Source: Puniceicoccales bacterium
GTDB lineage: Bacteria; Verrucomicrobiota; Verrucomicrobiia; Opitutales; JAIRLM01
Assembly (NCBI GenBank): GCA_031287845.1
Contig: JAITSI010000073.1
Span: forward strand, 1 to 45,171
Reading direction: 5' to 3'
DNA: 45,171 nt
Below, one piece after another: positions 33,814 to 42,173 of this stretch. Numbering within the stretch: the stretch's first letter is position 1; the number at the start of each line of letters is the position of its first letter. The position numbers and the translations under genes were made by a program. The notes beneath the pieces are model-generated. The model ran no database searches. It saw nothing but the letters and a program-made list of their open reading frames with translations, and was not told the DNA's origin.

Positions 33814-35112
33814 TTACTCCATTTTTTTTGCCGCCTCCTCCACGAACCCTGGGGTGACCTGCAGGGTTTTGTCCGCGTAGTGCTGCACTGTGGTGGCGAT
33901 GGAGGAATGCCTAAGAGCCAGGCTAGCCGTGTAGATTCCGTGCTTTCTGCAGATCTCTGACCCATATTCCTTTCGAAGAGTATGGGATGGTTTCTGTTCC
34001 CGAATACCCTTCCCATGCAACCATCCGTTCAGTTTTTTGGAGATGGAGTCACAGCGGTATTCCTTTGCCCTACCTTTGGATTCAATTACAAACTGTCCAT
34101 TGGCGACCTTCTTGAACTCTGCCAATTCCTTCACGATGTAGGGGGAGATTGGCACACTTGCCTGGGCTCCAGGCTTGGGTGTGAAGATGGGAGTTTGGTA
34201 GATGGATACCCTTCCCGCTTCCAGATCAATCTGTTCCCAGAGCATCTTGTCGATTTCGTTTCTCCTTAGTCCGCACCCTATGGCTAGAAGGAAAAATTTG
34301 TATTCCTCTGGCCTATCCTTCTTCAGCTCCCTGTTGGCATCCACCATCATATCCCTTGCGGAGAACTTCGTGACATAGCGCTTGCTCTCCTCCTTGAATG
34401 GTTTCAGTCCATCGAATGGTGAATGTAACTTCTCCATGCCTATTGCCTTTCGCATTCGTTCCGAGAATAGGCTCTTTGCGTTACGAATGAGGGTGTTGAT
34501 CGTTGTGATGGCTGCTCCCCTATTTGTTCCATTGGACAGCTTCTTTCTTAAAGATTCATTTTTCCAATCTTCAAGTAGCTTTCCGCTAAGCCGGCCCAGG
34601 GGATTTTTTCTAACCTCCTCTGCGGTAAGAGATAGCTGTTCCCCCATGATCTGAAGGATGGCTTGGCGGTAGACTCCAAATGTCCTCGGTGACAGCAGCT
34701 GGCTTTTCTCTACCTTTTTCAGGAAATCTTGGACAGTCAGCAGGTCTCTTTTCCGTTCGACTTTCTTCCTGCCGCATCCGAACTTTTCCATGACCGCACA
34801 CCATCCCTCAAGTCTTAGCAGGCAGTAGGCGTCTCTTGCCCTCTCCGCCGCTTGCTTCTTGTCACCGGTCTGGAGGCACAACTTCCGCTGGTCCCTATCC
34901 CGGCACATTACGGCATACCAGTTGGAGAGCTCATAGATGTCATTGCCCTTGCGATACCTAGGCTTGATCAACCTTTCTTCCCAGTAACTTGGCGAGGCTT
35001 TGTCCTTTCTTTTGACAATTTTCATTCCTGTCGCATGGATTAAAATGCATCGCCTGTCAAGCCTATCCCGTAGCCAAATTTTTACTGACCGCAACAGATG
35101 CCTGGCTTCCAC
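33814..35112 (-). CDS. int: Tyrosine-family site-specific integrase
   Basis: 432 residues. The start is a GTG at 35112 with GGGAGG five bases upstream; an ATG at 35025 is an alternative with a poorer site. Catalytic residues of the family are visible in the C-terminal half: Arg in CGLRRNEIDKML, Lys in FTPKPGAQ (probable), His-x-x-Arg in SHTLRKEYG, His in LALRHSSIATT and the nucleophile Tyr in VQHYADKT. The N-terminal part is the arm-binding domain. It recombines phage and bacterial attachment sites; the tRNA-Tyr 3' end beside it is the likely bacterial site. It reads in the same direction as the tRNA, ending next to the hairpin cluster. Confidence 0.92.
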   Translation of the reverse strand: MEARHLLRSVKIWLRDRLDRRCILIHATGMKIVKRKDKASPSYWEERLIKPRYRKGNDIYELSNWYAVMCRDRDQRKLCLQTGDKKQAAERARDAYCLLRLEGWCAVMEKFGCGRKKVERKRDLLTVQDFLKKVEKSQLLSPRTFGVYRQAILQIMGEQLSLTAEEVRKNPLGRLSGKLLEDWKNESLRKKLSNGTNRGAAITTINTLIRNAKSLFSERMRKAIGMEKLHSPFDGLKPFKEESKRYVTKFSARDMMVDANRELKKDRPEEYKFFLLAIGCGLRRNEIDKMLWEQIDLEAGRVSIYQTPIFTPKPGAQASVPISPYIVKELAEFKKVANGQFVIESKGRAKEYRCDSISKKLNGWLHGKGIREQKPSHTLRKEYGSEICRKHGIYTASLALRHSSIATTVQHYADKTLQVTPGFVEEAAKKME

Positions 35113-35217
35113 TCCGGCCTCCCGGCCTTTTTTTTTACCAATTGGTCCCGCTCCGTCCGGACATGGTCGACCGCCCCCTGTTTTCGGGCCATTTTCCTCC
35201 TCAGGTGGCTCTGGGAG

Positions 35218-35250
35218 TGGTGGTGAGAGAGGGATTCGAACCCCCGAAGG
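35218..35250 (-). other. Probable attachment site at the tRNA-Tyr 3' end
   Basis: The 3' part of the tRNA-Tyr gene, including T arm and CCA, is closest to the integrase and is the classical crossover target. Recombination that restores the tRNA would leave an identical copy at the other prophage end. I did not find that copy in the window, so exact core limits cannot be set. Confidence 0.4.
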
Positions 35251-35304
35251 GCAATGCCCGACAGATTTACAGTCTGCACCCTTTAGCCGCTTGGATATCT
35301 CACC
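35218..35304 (-). tRNA. tRNA-Tyr (GUA)
   Basis: 87 bases with encoded CCA (35220-35218). Acceptor stem GGTGAGA / TCTCACC, anticodon GTA in ACTGTAAATC, long variable arm (GGGCATTGCCC) as in bacterial tRNA-Tyr, T arm GGGTTCGAATCCC. Confidence 0.96.
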
Positions 35305-35383
35305 GCGGAACCATTTCTGGTTTTTTTTCGAAACCTGGCCAAGCTTTTTCGTGGAAAATTTTGCCGGGGGGAAGCAAATTTCC

Positions 35384-35412
35384 CTTTCCGTCGGGATTTT
35401 TTTGGCTACAAT
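35384..35412 (+). promoter_or_regulatory. Possible promoter of the pilus-type operon
   Basis: TACAAT at 35407-35412 is a good -10 box; the -35 side (TTTCCG at 35385-35390, spacing 16) is weak. The -10 lies only six bases before the ATG, so the mRNA would be nearly leaderless. No ribosome site is seen before this ATG. Confidence 0.3.
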
Positions 35413-35418
35413 GACACC

Positions 35419-37047
35419 ATGCGCCTATGGCCGTTCGGGGGAAGGAAGGCAAAGGAGCGGGTGCCATTTGCCTCCGGTCGGGGAACCCGCTGCGTTTTGT
35501 CGTTGGGGTCCAGTCAGTTGATCGCGGTGCGTCTCCTGGCCGACGAGGGCCAGCTGCTGTGCCGCGAGGTGCACCGGGCGGATCTGGCCGCGGGTGAGGA
35601 ATGGTGGCCGACGCTTTCCAAGGCACTGGCCGACCTGCCCCGCTCCCTCCACGGACTGCCCTGCACGCTTGTCCTGCCCCACAATCTTCCCCTGGTCAAG
35701 TGGGTGGCGTTGCCGGCGGTGGAGCCATTTTTGCTGCGGGCCACGCTGGCCGATGCCCTGGGCCTGGACCAGCCATTTCCCCACGAGGACTACGTCTGGG
35801 ACCACATCGGCGCCAGCGGCGACGGCCACTATGTCTTTGCGGAGCAGCGGGTCCAGCTTGCCCCGATCTTTGATCTTCTTGCCACGGCGGGCTTTTACCC
35901 GGATGGGGCGATTCCTCCCCTGATGGCGGATTTTTCCCGGGCCCTGCGGGTGGCGGCAACGCGGACGAGCAATCTGCTGCACCTGGGCATCGGCGAGGGC
36001 AGCACGACGCTCATCCTCACGGGCGGGAAGCGGCCGTACCTGCGCTACGTGAACTTTGGCTGGGACAGGCTCTTCGCCGACGGGGAGGGAGATCTCGGCG
36101 GGGAACGCTGGGCGAGGGCCCTGCGGAGCTGGCTGGCGGGGCAAAAGGTGGGGGACGAGGACCTGCAGCGGGCGGCGGAACGGCGGGGAATGGAGTTTTT
36201 CACCGCCCTGCACGAGGAGATCCTGCGCACGGAAATGCACCAGATCCACCATCTGGGCGGCAAGCATTTCCCCGAGTTTTTTTTCTACGGGAGCGGGGAT
36301 AATTCGCTGCTGCTGCAACTTTTACAGGAAAAATACCGGGCCAAGGGACACGCCTTCCAGCCGGAGGACCACTGCACGCTGGCCCGCTCCGTCCGGGCCC
36401 GGGCCGGCCGGCTGGACTCCCTCATCTGGATGCGGCTCCTCGAGGCGGGCACCTTCCAGGGCTCCGTCCCATGCCCATTCCTGCCCCAGTTCATCCGGCG
36501 CCGCAAGCTCGCGGCCCAGGTGCGGGGCGTTGCCACCGCGGCGACGGCGCTGCTCTGGGGCATGCTCCTGGTTGGCATCGCTTACCACGGCCTGGAGGGA
36601 AGTTTGCTGGCCGGCCAGCGGCAGGAACTGGTCCAGGCCCATTCCCGGGCCACGGTCCTGGCCAAGCGCTACGCGCTGGTGCGGAAGGAGGAGGAGCGGC
36701 TGGTGGAAAACTTTACCCGCATCGACACGGTGCGCCAGCGCCAGGAAAATTGGCTGCGCCTGTTCTCCGACCTGCAGACGGTGCTGGCCAGGGCCGGGGA
36801 TGCATGGCTGGAAGAATTTCAACTGGAAGGGGATCGGCAGTCGCCCCACGCTCGCATTGCCCTGACCGGCAAGCTGCTGCTGCCCCGGGACGGGGATGCG
36901 GCGGCCAGGGAAGGCCTGGATCGGCTGCTGGCCGGGCTGCAGATCCTGCGCTGGGTGAATGCGGTGGAGAATGTGGTCATTTTACCCCGGGAGGGATTTT
37001 TGCAGGCCTTCCACTGCTCCCTGGTCCTGCAGAACCTGCAACTGTGA
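35419..37047 (+). CDS. PilM-like (FtsA-fold) plus PilN-like pilus assembly protein
   Basis: 542 residues. The first 340 residues have the actin-like ATPase look of PilM and Amuc_1101: a strand CVLSLGSSQLIAVRL, then LPCTLVLPHNLPLVKWVAL and LLHLGIGEGSTTLILTGG. One membrane helix follows (ATAALLWGMLLVGIAY) and then a coiled coil and an alpha-beta end as in PilN. PilM and PilN are normally separate; here they are apparently fused, as in GspL of type II secretion. It would anchor the platform of a type IV pilus-like or secretion machine. First gene of three in line. Confidence 0.7.
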   Translation: MRLWPFGGRKAKERVPFASGRGTRCVLSLGSSQLIAVRLLADEGQLLCREVHRADLAAGEEWWPTLSKALADLPRSLHGLPCTLVLPHNLPLVKWVALPAVEPFLLRATLADALGLDQPFPHEDYVWDHIGASGDGHYVFAEQRVQLAPIFDLLATAGFYPDGAIPPLMADFSRALRVAATRTSNLLHLGIGEGSTTLILTGGKRPYLRYVNFGWDRLFADGEGDLGGERWARALRSWLAGQKVGDEDLQRAAERRGMEFFTALHEEILRTEMHQIHHLGGKHFPEFFFYGSGDNSLLLQLLQEKYRAKGHAFQPEDHCTLARSVRARAGRLDSLIWMRLLEAGTFQGSVPCPFLPQFIRRRKLAAQVRGVATAATALLWGMLLVGIAYHGLEGSLLAGQRQELVQAHSRATVLAKRYALVRKEEERLVENFTRIDTVRQRQENWLRLFSDLQTVLARAGDAWLEEFQLEGDRQSPHARIALTGKLLLPRDGDAAAREGLDRLLAGLQILRWVNAVENVVILPREGFLQAFHCSLVLQNLQL

Positions 37048-37054
37048 GGGAATC

Positions 37055-37909
37055 ATGGAGAAGAAGCAAAAGGTGCGCATTGCCCTGGCCCTGGCGGTCC
37101 TCGCCGTGACCCTGGTTTTGGGATTTTTCTACGTCCGTTCCCGTTCCCGGACCCGCGAATTGGATTCCCGCTGCAATAAACTCTACGGCGAAATCCTCCT
37201 CCTGGCCCGCTCCTATGGCAACTGCGCCGAGGTCCACGTGGAGGAAATGGAGGCGGTCGTTGCCCGGAGCTGGGTCCAGTTCCAGCGGGCGCTAGGGGAT
37301 CGGCAGCGGGAGGAGCTGGAAACGCCGCCGAGCACAACTAGCTGGGCAGAATTTTACTTCGACCTGGTGGAGGAATCCAAGCGGCTGGTCGAATTGGCAG
37401 GGGAATGTGCCGTGGTCCTGCTCGACGGGGAACGCTTCGGCTTCGGCGACACCGTGCGCGAGGGCCGCATAGAGGAGGGGGCCATGGAGCAGTGGCGCGG
37501 GGAAATTCGAAAAATTGGCACCCTGCTCTCCCTCCTGTTCCGCTCCTCGGCGGGGGACCTGCGCTTCCAATCCATTTCCCGGGGCAGCGCCTCGCTCCAG
37601 GAACTTTCCGCCCATCCCAACGATCTCTTCGATTCCCGCCCGGTGCCAACGCTGCGGCCAATCCTGGACTGCGAAACCAGCCTCTACCGGCTCCAGTTCC
37701 AGTGCCATACGGCCACGCTGCGCCACTTTCTCAATGCCCTCGAGGACCAGCTGCTGCCGGCCGTCCTGCGCAACATTCGCGTAACCGTGCCGGTCAAGCC
37801 GCCGGGGGCTGATCCCTGGAACCGCTGGTTGCTGGTGGACCCGCAGCCGGTCCAGTGCACCGTTTTTCTGGAATGGGTCCAGCTGCTGCCGGGGGAGGAG
37901 GGCCGCTAG
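37055..37909 (+). CDS. Amuc_1100-like (PilO-fold) protein
   Basis: 284 residues from ATG 37055 with GAGGG upstream. One N-terminal membrane helix (VRIALALAVLAVTLVLGFF), a coiled-coil stretch, then two alpha-beta units (strand motifs YRLQFQCHTATLRHFLNAL and VQCTVFLEWVQLLP). This matches PilO-like proteins; the neighbours match Akkermansia Amuc_1099 and Amuc_1101, so Amuc_1100-like is the best name. It probably pairs with the upstream PilN part in the periplasm. Confidence 0.6.
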   Translation: MEKKQKVRIALALAVLAVTLVLGFFYVRSRSRTRELDSRCNKLYGEILLLARSYGNCAEVHVEEMEAVVARSWVQFQRALGDRQREELETPPSTTSWAEFYFDLVEESKRLVELAGECAVVLLDGERFGFGDTVREGRIEEGAMEQWRGEIRKIGTLLSLLFRSSAGDLRFQSISRGSASLQELSAHPNDLFDSRPVPTLRPILDCETSLYRLQFQCHTATLRHFLNALEDQLLPAVLRNIRVTVPVKPPGADPWNRWLLVDPQPVQCTVFLEWVQLLPGEEGR

Positions 37910-38674
37910 ATGGAAGGGGATTTGTTTCAGCACCTGCGCCGCGCCATCGCCACCGTTGCCTGCGTGGTGGGGGTCTTCTTTGCCGTTCGCATCTGCCAGC
38001 TCCTCTTCGGCTGGCAGTCGCCCAACCTGGATCCCGGCGATGCGGCGCCAGGCGTCATCGGCGCCGGGGAGTTCCACCTGCTGCCGGATTTCGACTGGCC
38101 GGAGCCGGAACGGGGAAGCCGGGACGTGGATCTTTTTTCCCCTCCCACCGTGGAATTGAAGCGGGGAAAGCCGACGAAGTGGCATGGCAGCGTGAACTTG
38201 CCGACGACCCAGTTCCAGCTGCTGCGGCTGGAAGAGTTACCCTACCACCTCCAGCTGGACGGCTTTGTGGAGGAGGCCGACGGGGCCCTGCGCCTGTTCC
38301 TCCGGGATTCTAGGACAGGTTCCGTCCTCGCCCTGCGCCAGGGGGAGTCCGCGGAGGGGGGGGGCCCAACAATTCTCCGCTGGGAGTGGGAAACCCAGGG
38401 CAGGAGCCTGCGCGTGTTCCTCTGGGACAGCGACGACGAGACGGAGCGCTGCCTGCGCATGGGCTCCCGCACCATGTCCGGAAACTACAGGGTGGAAATT
38501 CGGGCGGAAACCAACGGCGGCGTCACCCTGCACCGGCTCTCCTCCATTGGCCAGTCCTTTCCCCTCCCCGGCGGTGACTGCATGCTTGTGGCCGTCGATC
38601 CCGAGCGGAAGTGCGTTTCCCTCCAGCCGCCGACCGGTCCCATGGTGGAGGTTGGCCTCGGAGGAACGCGGTGA
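37910..38674 (+). CDS. Amuc_1099-like periplasmic pilus-associated protein
   Basis: 254 residues starting directly after the previous stop. An N-terminal membrane anchor (IATVACVVGVFFAVRICQLL) is followed by a Pro-rich linker and a beta-rich domain with three related strands (LRLFLRDSRTG, LRVFLWDSDDE, YRVEIRAETNGG). Position and size fit the Amuc_1099 or PilP-like subunit that links PilO to the secretin. No secretin gene follows, which is unusual for such a set. Confidence 0.5.
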   Translation: MEGDLFQHLRRAIATVACVVGVFFAVRICQLLFGWQSPNLDPGDAAPGVIGAGEFHLLPDFDWPEPERGSRDVDLFSPPTVELKRGKPTKWHGSVNLPTTQFQLLRLEELPYHLQLDGFVEEADGALRLFLRDSRTGSVLALRQGESAEGGGPTILRWEWETQGRSLRVFLWDSDDETERCLRMGSRTMSGNYRVEIRAETNGGVTLHRLSSIGQSFPLPGGDCMLVAVDPERKCVSLQPPTGPMVEVGLGGTR

Positions 38675-38946
38675 GCGGCGGGCAGGTGGGGGCGATGGTT
38701 CCGGCGGGGGCTGCGCTCCCTTTGCCAATTCTTCCTCCGCGCAGTGCCGCGGCACGGGCAACCGGGGAAGGGGGAAAGTGCAGCGGAGCCGGGGGCAGAG
38801 TCTCCAACCGGGCCAGGCCGGCATAAAATTTCAATCCATGCCCTCCCGGGCCCGGCGCAATTGGCTTGACGCTGGGCCGGCTTTTCGCTGGGAACTATGG
38901 GCGCGGGACCCGGATGCCCGGGCCATTTGGCAATGGCGGACCGTCT

Positions 38947-39948
38947 ATGACACGTACCGGCAACAATCTTCCCGCCACATCATGTTCTGGAACGGAGGTG
39001 GGATCTAATCTCCTATCTGATCAAGATAATTCCCAACGGTTACCCACCCCAATTCATTTAACCCAGAAGAAATCTTCGACCGGAAGGAAAATTTTCGGCA
39101 GCCTGGGGGCTGCGCTATTCGTGCTATTTGCCCTGCCGGCCATGGCCATTGGCATACCATTCGCCATGGTAGCCTGTGCCATTGGCGGAGAAGGGTCGCT
39201 TGCCCCACTCCGCTCCATTCGCCGCCTTTTGGTCTTCCTCGTCCACGGAACCAGTTTTCAATTGCAGAAACAGCAATTACAGGAACAACAACCGAAGGAG
39301 AAGCAATTGCAGAAGTTGCATGCCCTGGCACTGGCACTCAAGGAAAATTTCCGTTACGTCCATGAAGACGTCAACAGGAAAAGCATTCTTTCCTTTTTGG
39401 ATAAGATTGCGACATGTGACGACCCCAGGGTGGTTCCAGAAAAGGAGTTTGAAATAAAACTGGAAAACATATCCGGCGGCCAACCGGAAACATGGAAGCA
39501 ATCCTTTATGCTTTTTGATCTTATTTTTAGTTTGAATCCCCCACCGCAGGAACGGCTGGCCCTAGATTTTTTAGAAAGCTTGGACCAGGGTACACTCGGC
39601 CAGTTTTTTGAAATTAATTGTGAAATTTTTTACGGCATCGCTTTCAATGGGAGCGACCGGGGCTGCGTACGAATTTTAAATCTGCTTGGAACCTGTCCCG
39701 AGGATCTTCAAAAGAAGATGCTTACAATTAAAAATATGCGGGAAGAAATTCCGTTAAAGTTTTTCCATTTCGTCTCCTCCAACAGGAAAAAAACGCGGCA
39801 GAAACTGCGGCAAATGACGAAATCCTGGAAATACGCACCGGATGAAGCCGAACTTAGGAAAAGTATTGAAAAGATCTTGAAAGATTGGCAAAAGACCGTA
39901 GCGGCCCCATCGAAATCCTCGACCGGTGGCCAGGCTGCTACGGTCTGA
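38947..39948 (+). CDS. Hypothetical membrane protein
   Basis: 333 residues from the ATG at 38947; a TTG at 38866 would add 27 unconvincing residues. Residues about 55-95 form one or two membrane helices (ALFVLFALPAMAIGIPFAMV). A Gln-rich helix follows (QKQQLQEQQPKEKQLQK), then a soluble domain with repeated helices and a basic C-terminus. No family recognised. The base composition of the second half is poorer in GC than its neighbours, hinting at transfer. It has no obvious partner gene; the spacer after it begins a dispersed repeat. Confidence 0.55.
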   Translation: MTRTGNNLPATSCSGTEVGSNLLSDQDNSQRLPTPIHLTQKKSSTGRKIFGSLGAALFVLFALPAMAIGIPFAMVACAIGGEGSLAPLRSIRRLLVFLVHGTSFQLQKQQLQEQQPKEKQLQKLHALALALKENFRYVHEDVNRKSILSFLDKIATCDDPRVVPEKEFEIKLENISGGQPETWKQSFMLFDLIFSLNPPPQERLALDFLESLDQGTLGQFFEINCEIFYGIAFNGSDRGCVRILNLLGTCPEDLQKKMLTIKNMREEIPLKFFHFVSSNRKKTRQKLRQMTKSWKYAPDEAELRKSIEKILKDWQKTVAAPSKSSTGGQAATV

Positions 39949-39974
39949 TCCCAAGCACCCACGGATTCCTTGGG

Positions 39975-40285
39975 TCAGGACCCGTAAAACCACATTCCAC
40001 CTCCACCTGGAATAGTGACCGATACGGACCTGTTGTGCAGGAGCTTGACTTTTTGAGGGAAAGGCCGCTCACGGGCGCTGCCCGGCGGAGCGGGCAGTGC
40101 CGCGGGCCGGCCCTGATGGCAAAAAGGCCACGCGGGGCGACCTGCGCGCTGCCCATGGCATCTGCCATGGCAGAAGCATCGCCCAATACCCCATTCTATC
40201 ATCTCCTGGGGTTGGGCCGGCCCGCCAGCTTTGGATGGAACTGTCCGTAGCGCCCGTCCGGCCGGCGTCCCGAGCGAAGCGAGGG
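39975..40285 (+). repeat. Dispersed 300-bp intergenic repeat, copy A
   Basis: Starts TCAGGACCCGTAAAACC and ends at CGAGCGAAGCGAGGG. It matches 44860-45157 over nearly its full length with scattered substitutions; copy A has an extra CCCATGGCATCTGCCATGG-like insertion (40151-40170), itself a palindrome around GCATCTGC. Confidence 0.92.
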
Positions 40286-40530
40286 GGCCTCGAGGGCCGG
40301 CCAGGCCCTTTTGGGGGCTTTGCCCCCAGCTTCGCTTCCCCCAACTATCGATGCAGCGGCACTCCATGGGCGGGGGATTGGCAAAGGGGCGCGGCAGCCC
40401 CCTTTGCGACCTCCGGCCCGGCTGGGGGCGCTTCCCCCGGCTTCGCTTCCCCCAGGCCACCGGTGCCGTGGCGACGGTACTTCGCGGAGGGGGTGCCAGA
40501 GGGGGCGCAGCCCCACCGCCAACCGGCGGT
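40260..40530. repeat. GC-rich palindromic repeat cluster
   Basis: Related units with GCTTCGCTTCCCCC occur at 40329-40342 and 40440-40453, and the inverse AGCGAAGCGAGGGG at 40274-40287. Each is accompanied by a short G/C hairpin such as GGGGGCTTTGCCCCC at 40313-40327. They resemble intergenic palindromic units that can act as mRNA 3' ends. Confidence 0.65.
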
Positions 40531-40721
40531 CGTCCAAGACAGAAGGAACAGCCGCCTTCCGTTCCGCGGAACAGGGCTTGGAAATTATTCCTCGGAGAGG
40601 ATTGGGAGGCCGTGAACCCAGAAGAAATTTATGCGGTCTGACCCCAGGGCGAATGAATTCCCCGCGCGGCGGCGAATCGCCCTTGACCGCCGCGGTCGAA
40701 AAACCTAGCAATGGGGCCGTC

Positions 40722-40814
40722 GGAGAGATGGCTGAGCGGTCGAAAGCGCCTTCCTGCTAAGAAGGTGGTCCTATAAAACGGGACTCGAGGGTTCGAATCC
40801 CTCTCTCTCCGCCA
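40722..40814 (+). tRNA. tRNA-Ser (GCU)
   Basis: Acceptor stem GGAGAGA / TCTCTCC, discriminator G, encoded CCA at 40812-40814. Anticodon GCT in CTTCCTGCTAAGAAG, long variable arm typical of tRNA-Ser, T arm GGGTTCGAATCCC. It overlaps the 3' end of truA on the other strand. Confidence 0.96.
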
Positions 40815-41659
40815 GGGCTTTTGCCGCTGGCCCATGGCGCCATCGGCTCCTCCCAAAAGTTTGGCGGGTCGTCGTTTGGAATTTCTCCGGGCCGGTGCCC
40901 GCCGGGGGCGTGGGGAGGATAGAAGACCCGCTCCAGGAAAAGTCCCTGGGGTGGGGCCGTGGGCAAGGCCGGCAGCTGTCCCGGATGGCGCAGCCGGTCC
41001 AGAATGTCCCGTTCCCTTGCCTTGGCGCAGGCCACGGCCAGGAGCGCTCCCACCAGGCGGCGCACCATGCGGTAGAGAAAGCCGGATCCCTCCACGGCGT
41101 AGGTCCAGCCCACGCCGTCGTCGAAAAATTCGCTGCGGCTGATGGTGCGGTGCGGGTCCCCATCTCCCCGGCGATTGGCGAAGGAGGAAAAGTCATGGGT
41201 GCCGAGGAACAGCGGGGCAGTTTTTTGCAAAATTTCGCCGGAGAAGGCGAGGTGGCCCAGAAACCAGCGGAAGCGGAAGCGGAAGGGGTCGGAGGGGCCG
41301 CCGGCCAGCCGGTAGCAGTAGCGCTTGCCGGTGGCGGAGAAGCGGGCATGGAAGTCGGCGGGGACGGGGGCGAGGTCCAGCAGGCGGATGGCGGGGGGAA
41401 GGCCGTCGCCGATGGCCCGGAGAAGGCATTCCGTCCCGTGGCGCCAGGGCGGGGAATCGAAGTGGAAAACCTGGCCCAGCGCGTGGACGCCGGCATCGGT
41501 GCGGCCGGAGCCGACGGCGGCGGTGCCCGGCCGAAAAATTTTTCCCAGGCGCTGCTCCAGCCGGTCCTGGATTGTGTTGCCCGATAGCTGGCTCTGCCAG
41601 CCGGAAAAGTCCGTCCCGTCGTAGGCGCAGATGCCGCGCCAGCGCTGTTTTTCCCCCAT
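40757..41659 (-). CDS. truA: tRNA pseudouridine(38-40) synthase TruA
   Basis: 300 residues. Catalytic motif GRTDAGVHALGQV with the nucleophilic Asp; also KRYCYRLAGG, GTHDFSSFANR and GSGFLYRMVRRLVGAL. TruA modifies uridines in the anticodon arm of many tRNAs. The core ends near LFLERVFYPP, the usual family end; about 45 further residues follow. The last ones (GERGIRTLESRF) are the antisense reading of the tRNA-Ser gene, since no stop occurs earlier. ruvX ends six bases upstream on the same strand, so truA, ruvX and the small gene after it form an operon. Confidence 0.95.
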   Translation of the reverse strand: MGEKQRWRGICAYDGTDFSGWQSQLSGNTIQDRLEQRLGKIFRPGTAAVGSGRTDAGVHALGQVFHFDSPPWRHGTECLLRAIGDGLPPAIRLLDLAPVPADFHARFSATGKRYCYRLAGGPSDPFRFRFRWFLGHLAFSGEILQKTAPLFLGTHDFSSFANRRGDGDPHRTISRSEFFDDGVGWTYAVEGSGFLYRMVRRLVGALLAVACAKARERDILDRLRHPGQLPALPTAPPQGLFLERVFYPPHAPGGHRPGEIPNDDPPNFWEEPMAPWASGKSPGGERGIRTLESRFIGPPS

Positions 41660-41665
41660 GGTTTT

Positions 41666-42169
41666 TCAGAAAAGGAAGGATTTATCGAAAAAATCGCCGC
41701 ACCGGTTCCCATTTTCCCGCGCCGGGACAGGGTCCCGTGCGCCATTTTCCCTCCTCCGGCCGTCCAGGAATTCCTGCAGCAGCAGCGCGGCCGCCCGGGA
41801 GTCGGCGAGCCCGCTACGCCGCTGGCGGCGCAGCTGGGCGAGCCCGGCTTCCCGGACCCGCATTGCCATTTCCCGTTCCACCGCCCAGCTGGTGAGATGC
41901 TCATCGGAGAGGTGCACGGGTAGGCCGAACCGCTCCTCCAGCTGCCGGCCGAAGTCCCTCACGCGCCTGGCCCAGCTGCCTTCCTGCCCATCCGGCCCGA
42001 GGGGATGGCCCAGCACGACGGCGTCGACGCGCCGGGTCCGGATCGTGCGCTCCAGGGCGATCCAGGGCGCGCCGAGGATGGGGGCAATGGGTACGGCGAC
42101 CCCCGGCTCATCCTCGCCCAGGGCAAGGCCGGTTCGCCGGCTGCCGTAGTCAATGGCCAGGTAGCGCAC
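41666..42169 (-). CDS. ruvX: RuvX/YqgF-family Holliday junction resolvase-like protein
   Basis: 167 residues. It begins with MRYLAIDYGSRRTGLAL (catalytic Asp), followed by VVLGHPLG, DEHLTSWAVE and the terminal ADSRAAALLLQEFLD, which correspond to the four YqgF motifs (the last usually L-D-S-x-A-A). RuvX acts in 16S rRNA processing and possibly on recombination junctions. It lies between truA and the zinc-ribbon gene with short gaps. A C-terminal tail of about 35 residues beyond the fold is not conserved. Confidence 0.93.
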   Translation of the reverse strand: MRYLAIDYGSRRTGLALGEDEPGVAVPIAPILGAPWIALERTIRTRRVDAVVLGHPLGPDGQEGSWARRVRDFGRQLEERFGLPVHLSDEHLTSWAVEREMAMRVREAGLAQLRRQRRSGLADSRAAALLLQEFLDGRRRENGARDPVPARENGNRCGDFFDKSFLF

Positions 42170-42173
42170 GGCG

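Larger units (their letters stand above)
1..35217. mobile_element. T7-like temperate podovirus prophage (left end not seen)
   Basis: Seen: a run of phage genes in T7-type order (terminase, T7 gp8-like portal, scaffold, capsid, two tail tube proteins, three internal virion proteins, T7-type fibre) ends with a tyrosine integrase whose 5' end is about 105 bp from the 3' end of a tRNA-Tyr gene. Beyond the tRNA the genes are bacterial housekeeping genes and the DNA is visibly richer in GC. Known: tyrosine integrases often use tRNA 3' ends as attachment sites. Inferred: the right prophage border is the tRNA-Tyr. The left border was not found; no second copy of the tRNA 3' end was noticed inside the window, so the element probably continues left of base 1. 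Confidence 0.88.
39949..40721. other. 773-bp repeat-rich intergenic region
   Basis: Contains repeat copy A (39975-40285) and then a run of GC-rich palindromes (40260-40530) with GCGAAGC cores and stems such as GGGGGC / GCCCCC. I see no credible protein gene. It separates the convergent-facing plus-strand genes from tRNA-Ser and truA. Confidence 0.7.

Noticed and set aside
39885..40250. Plus-strand frame across repeat copy A
   Set aside because: The frame is partly kept in copy B but ends early there, and both strands look equally open; no start signal. Treated as a non-coding repeat.
40629..40856. Minus-strand frame with RERDSNPRVPFYR-type sequence
   Set aside because: It is the antisense reading of tRNA-Ser, a classic false ORF; no ribosome site.
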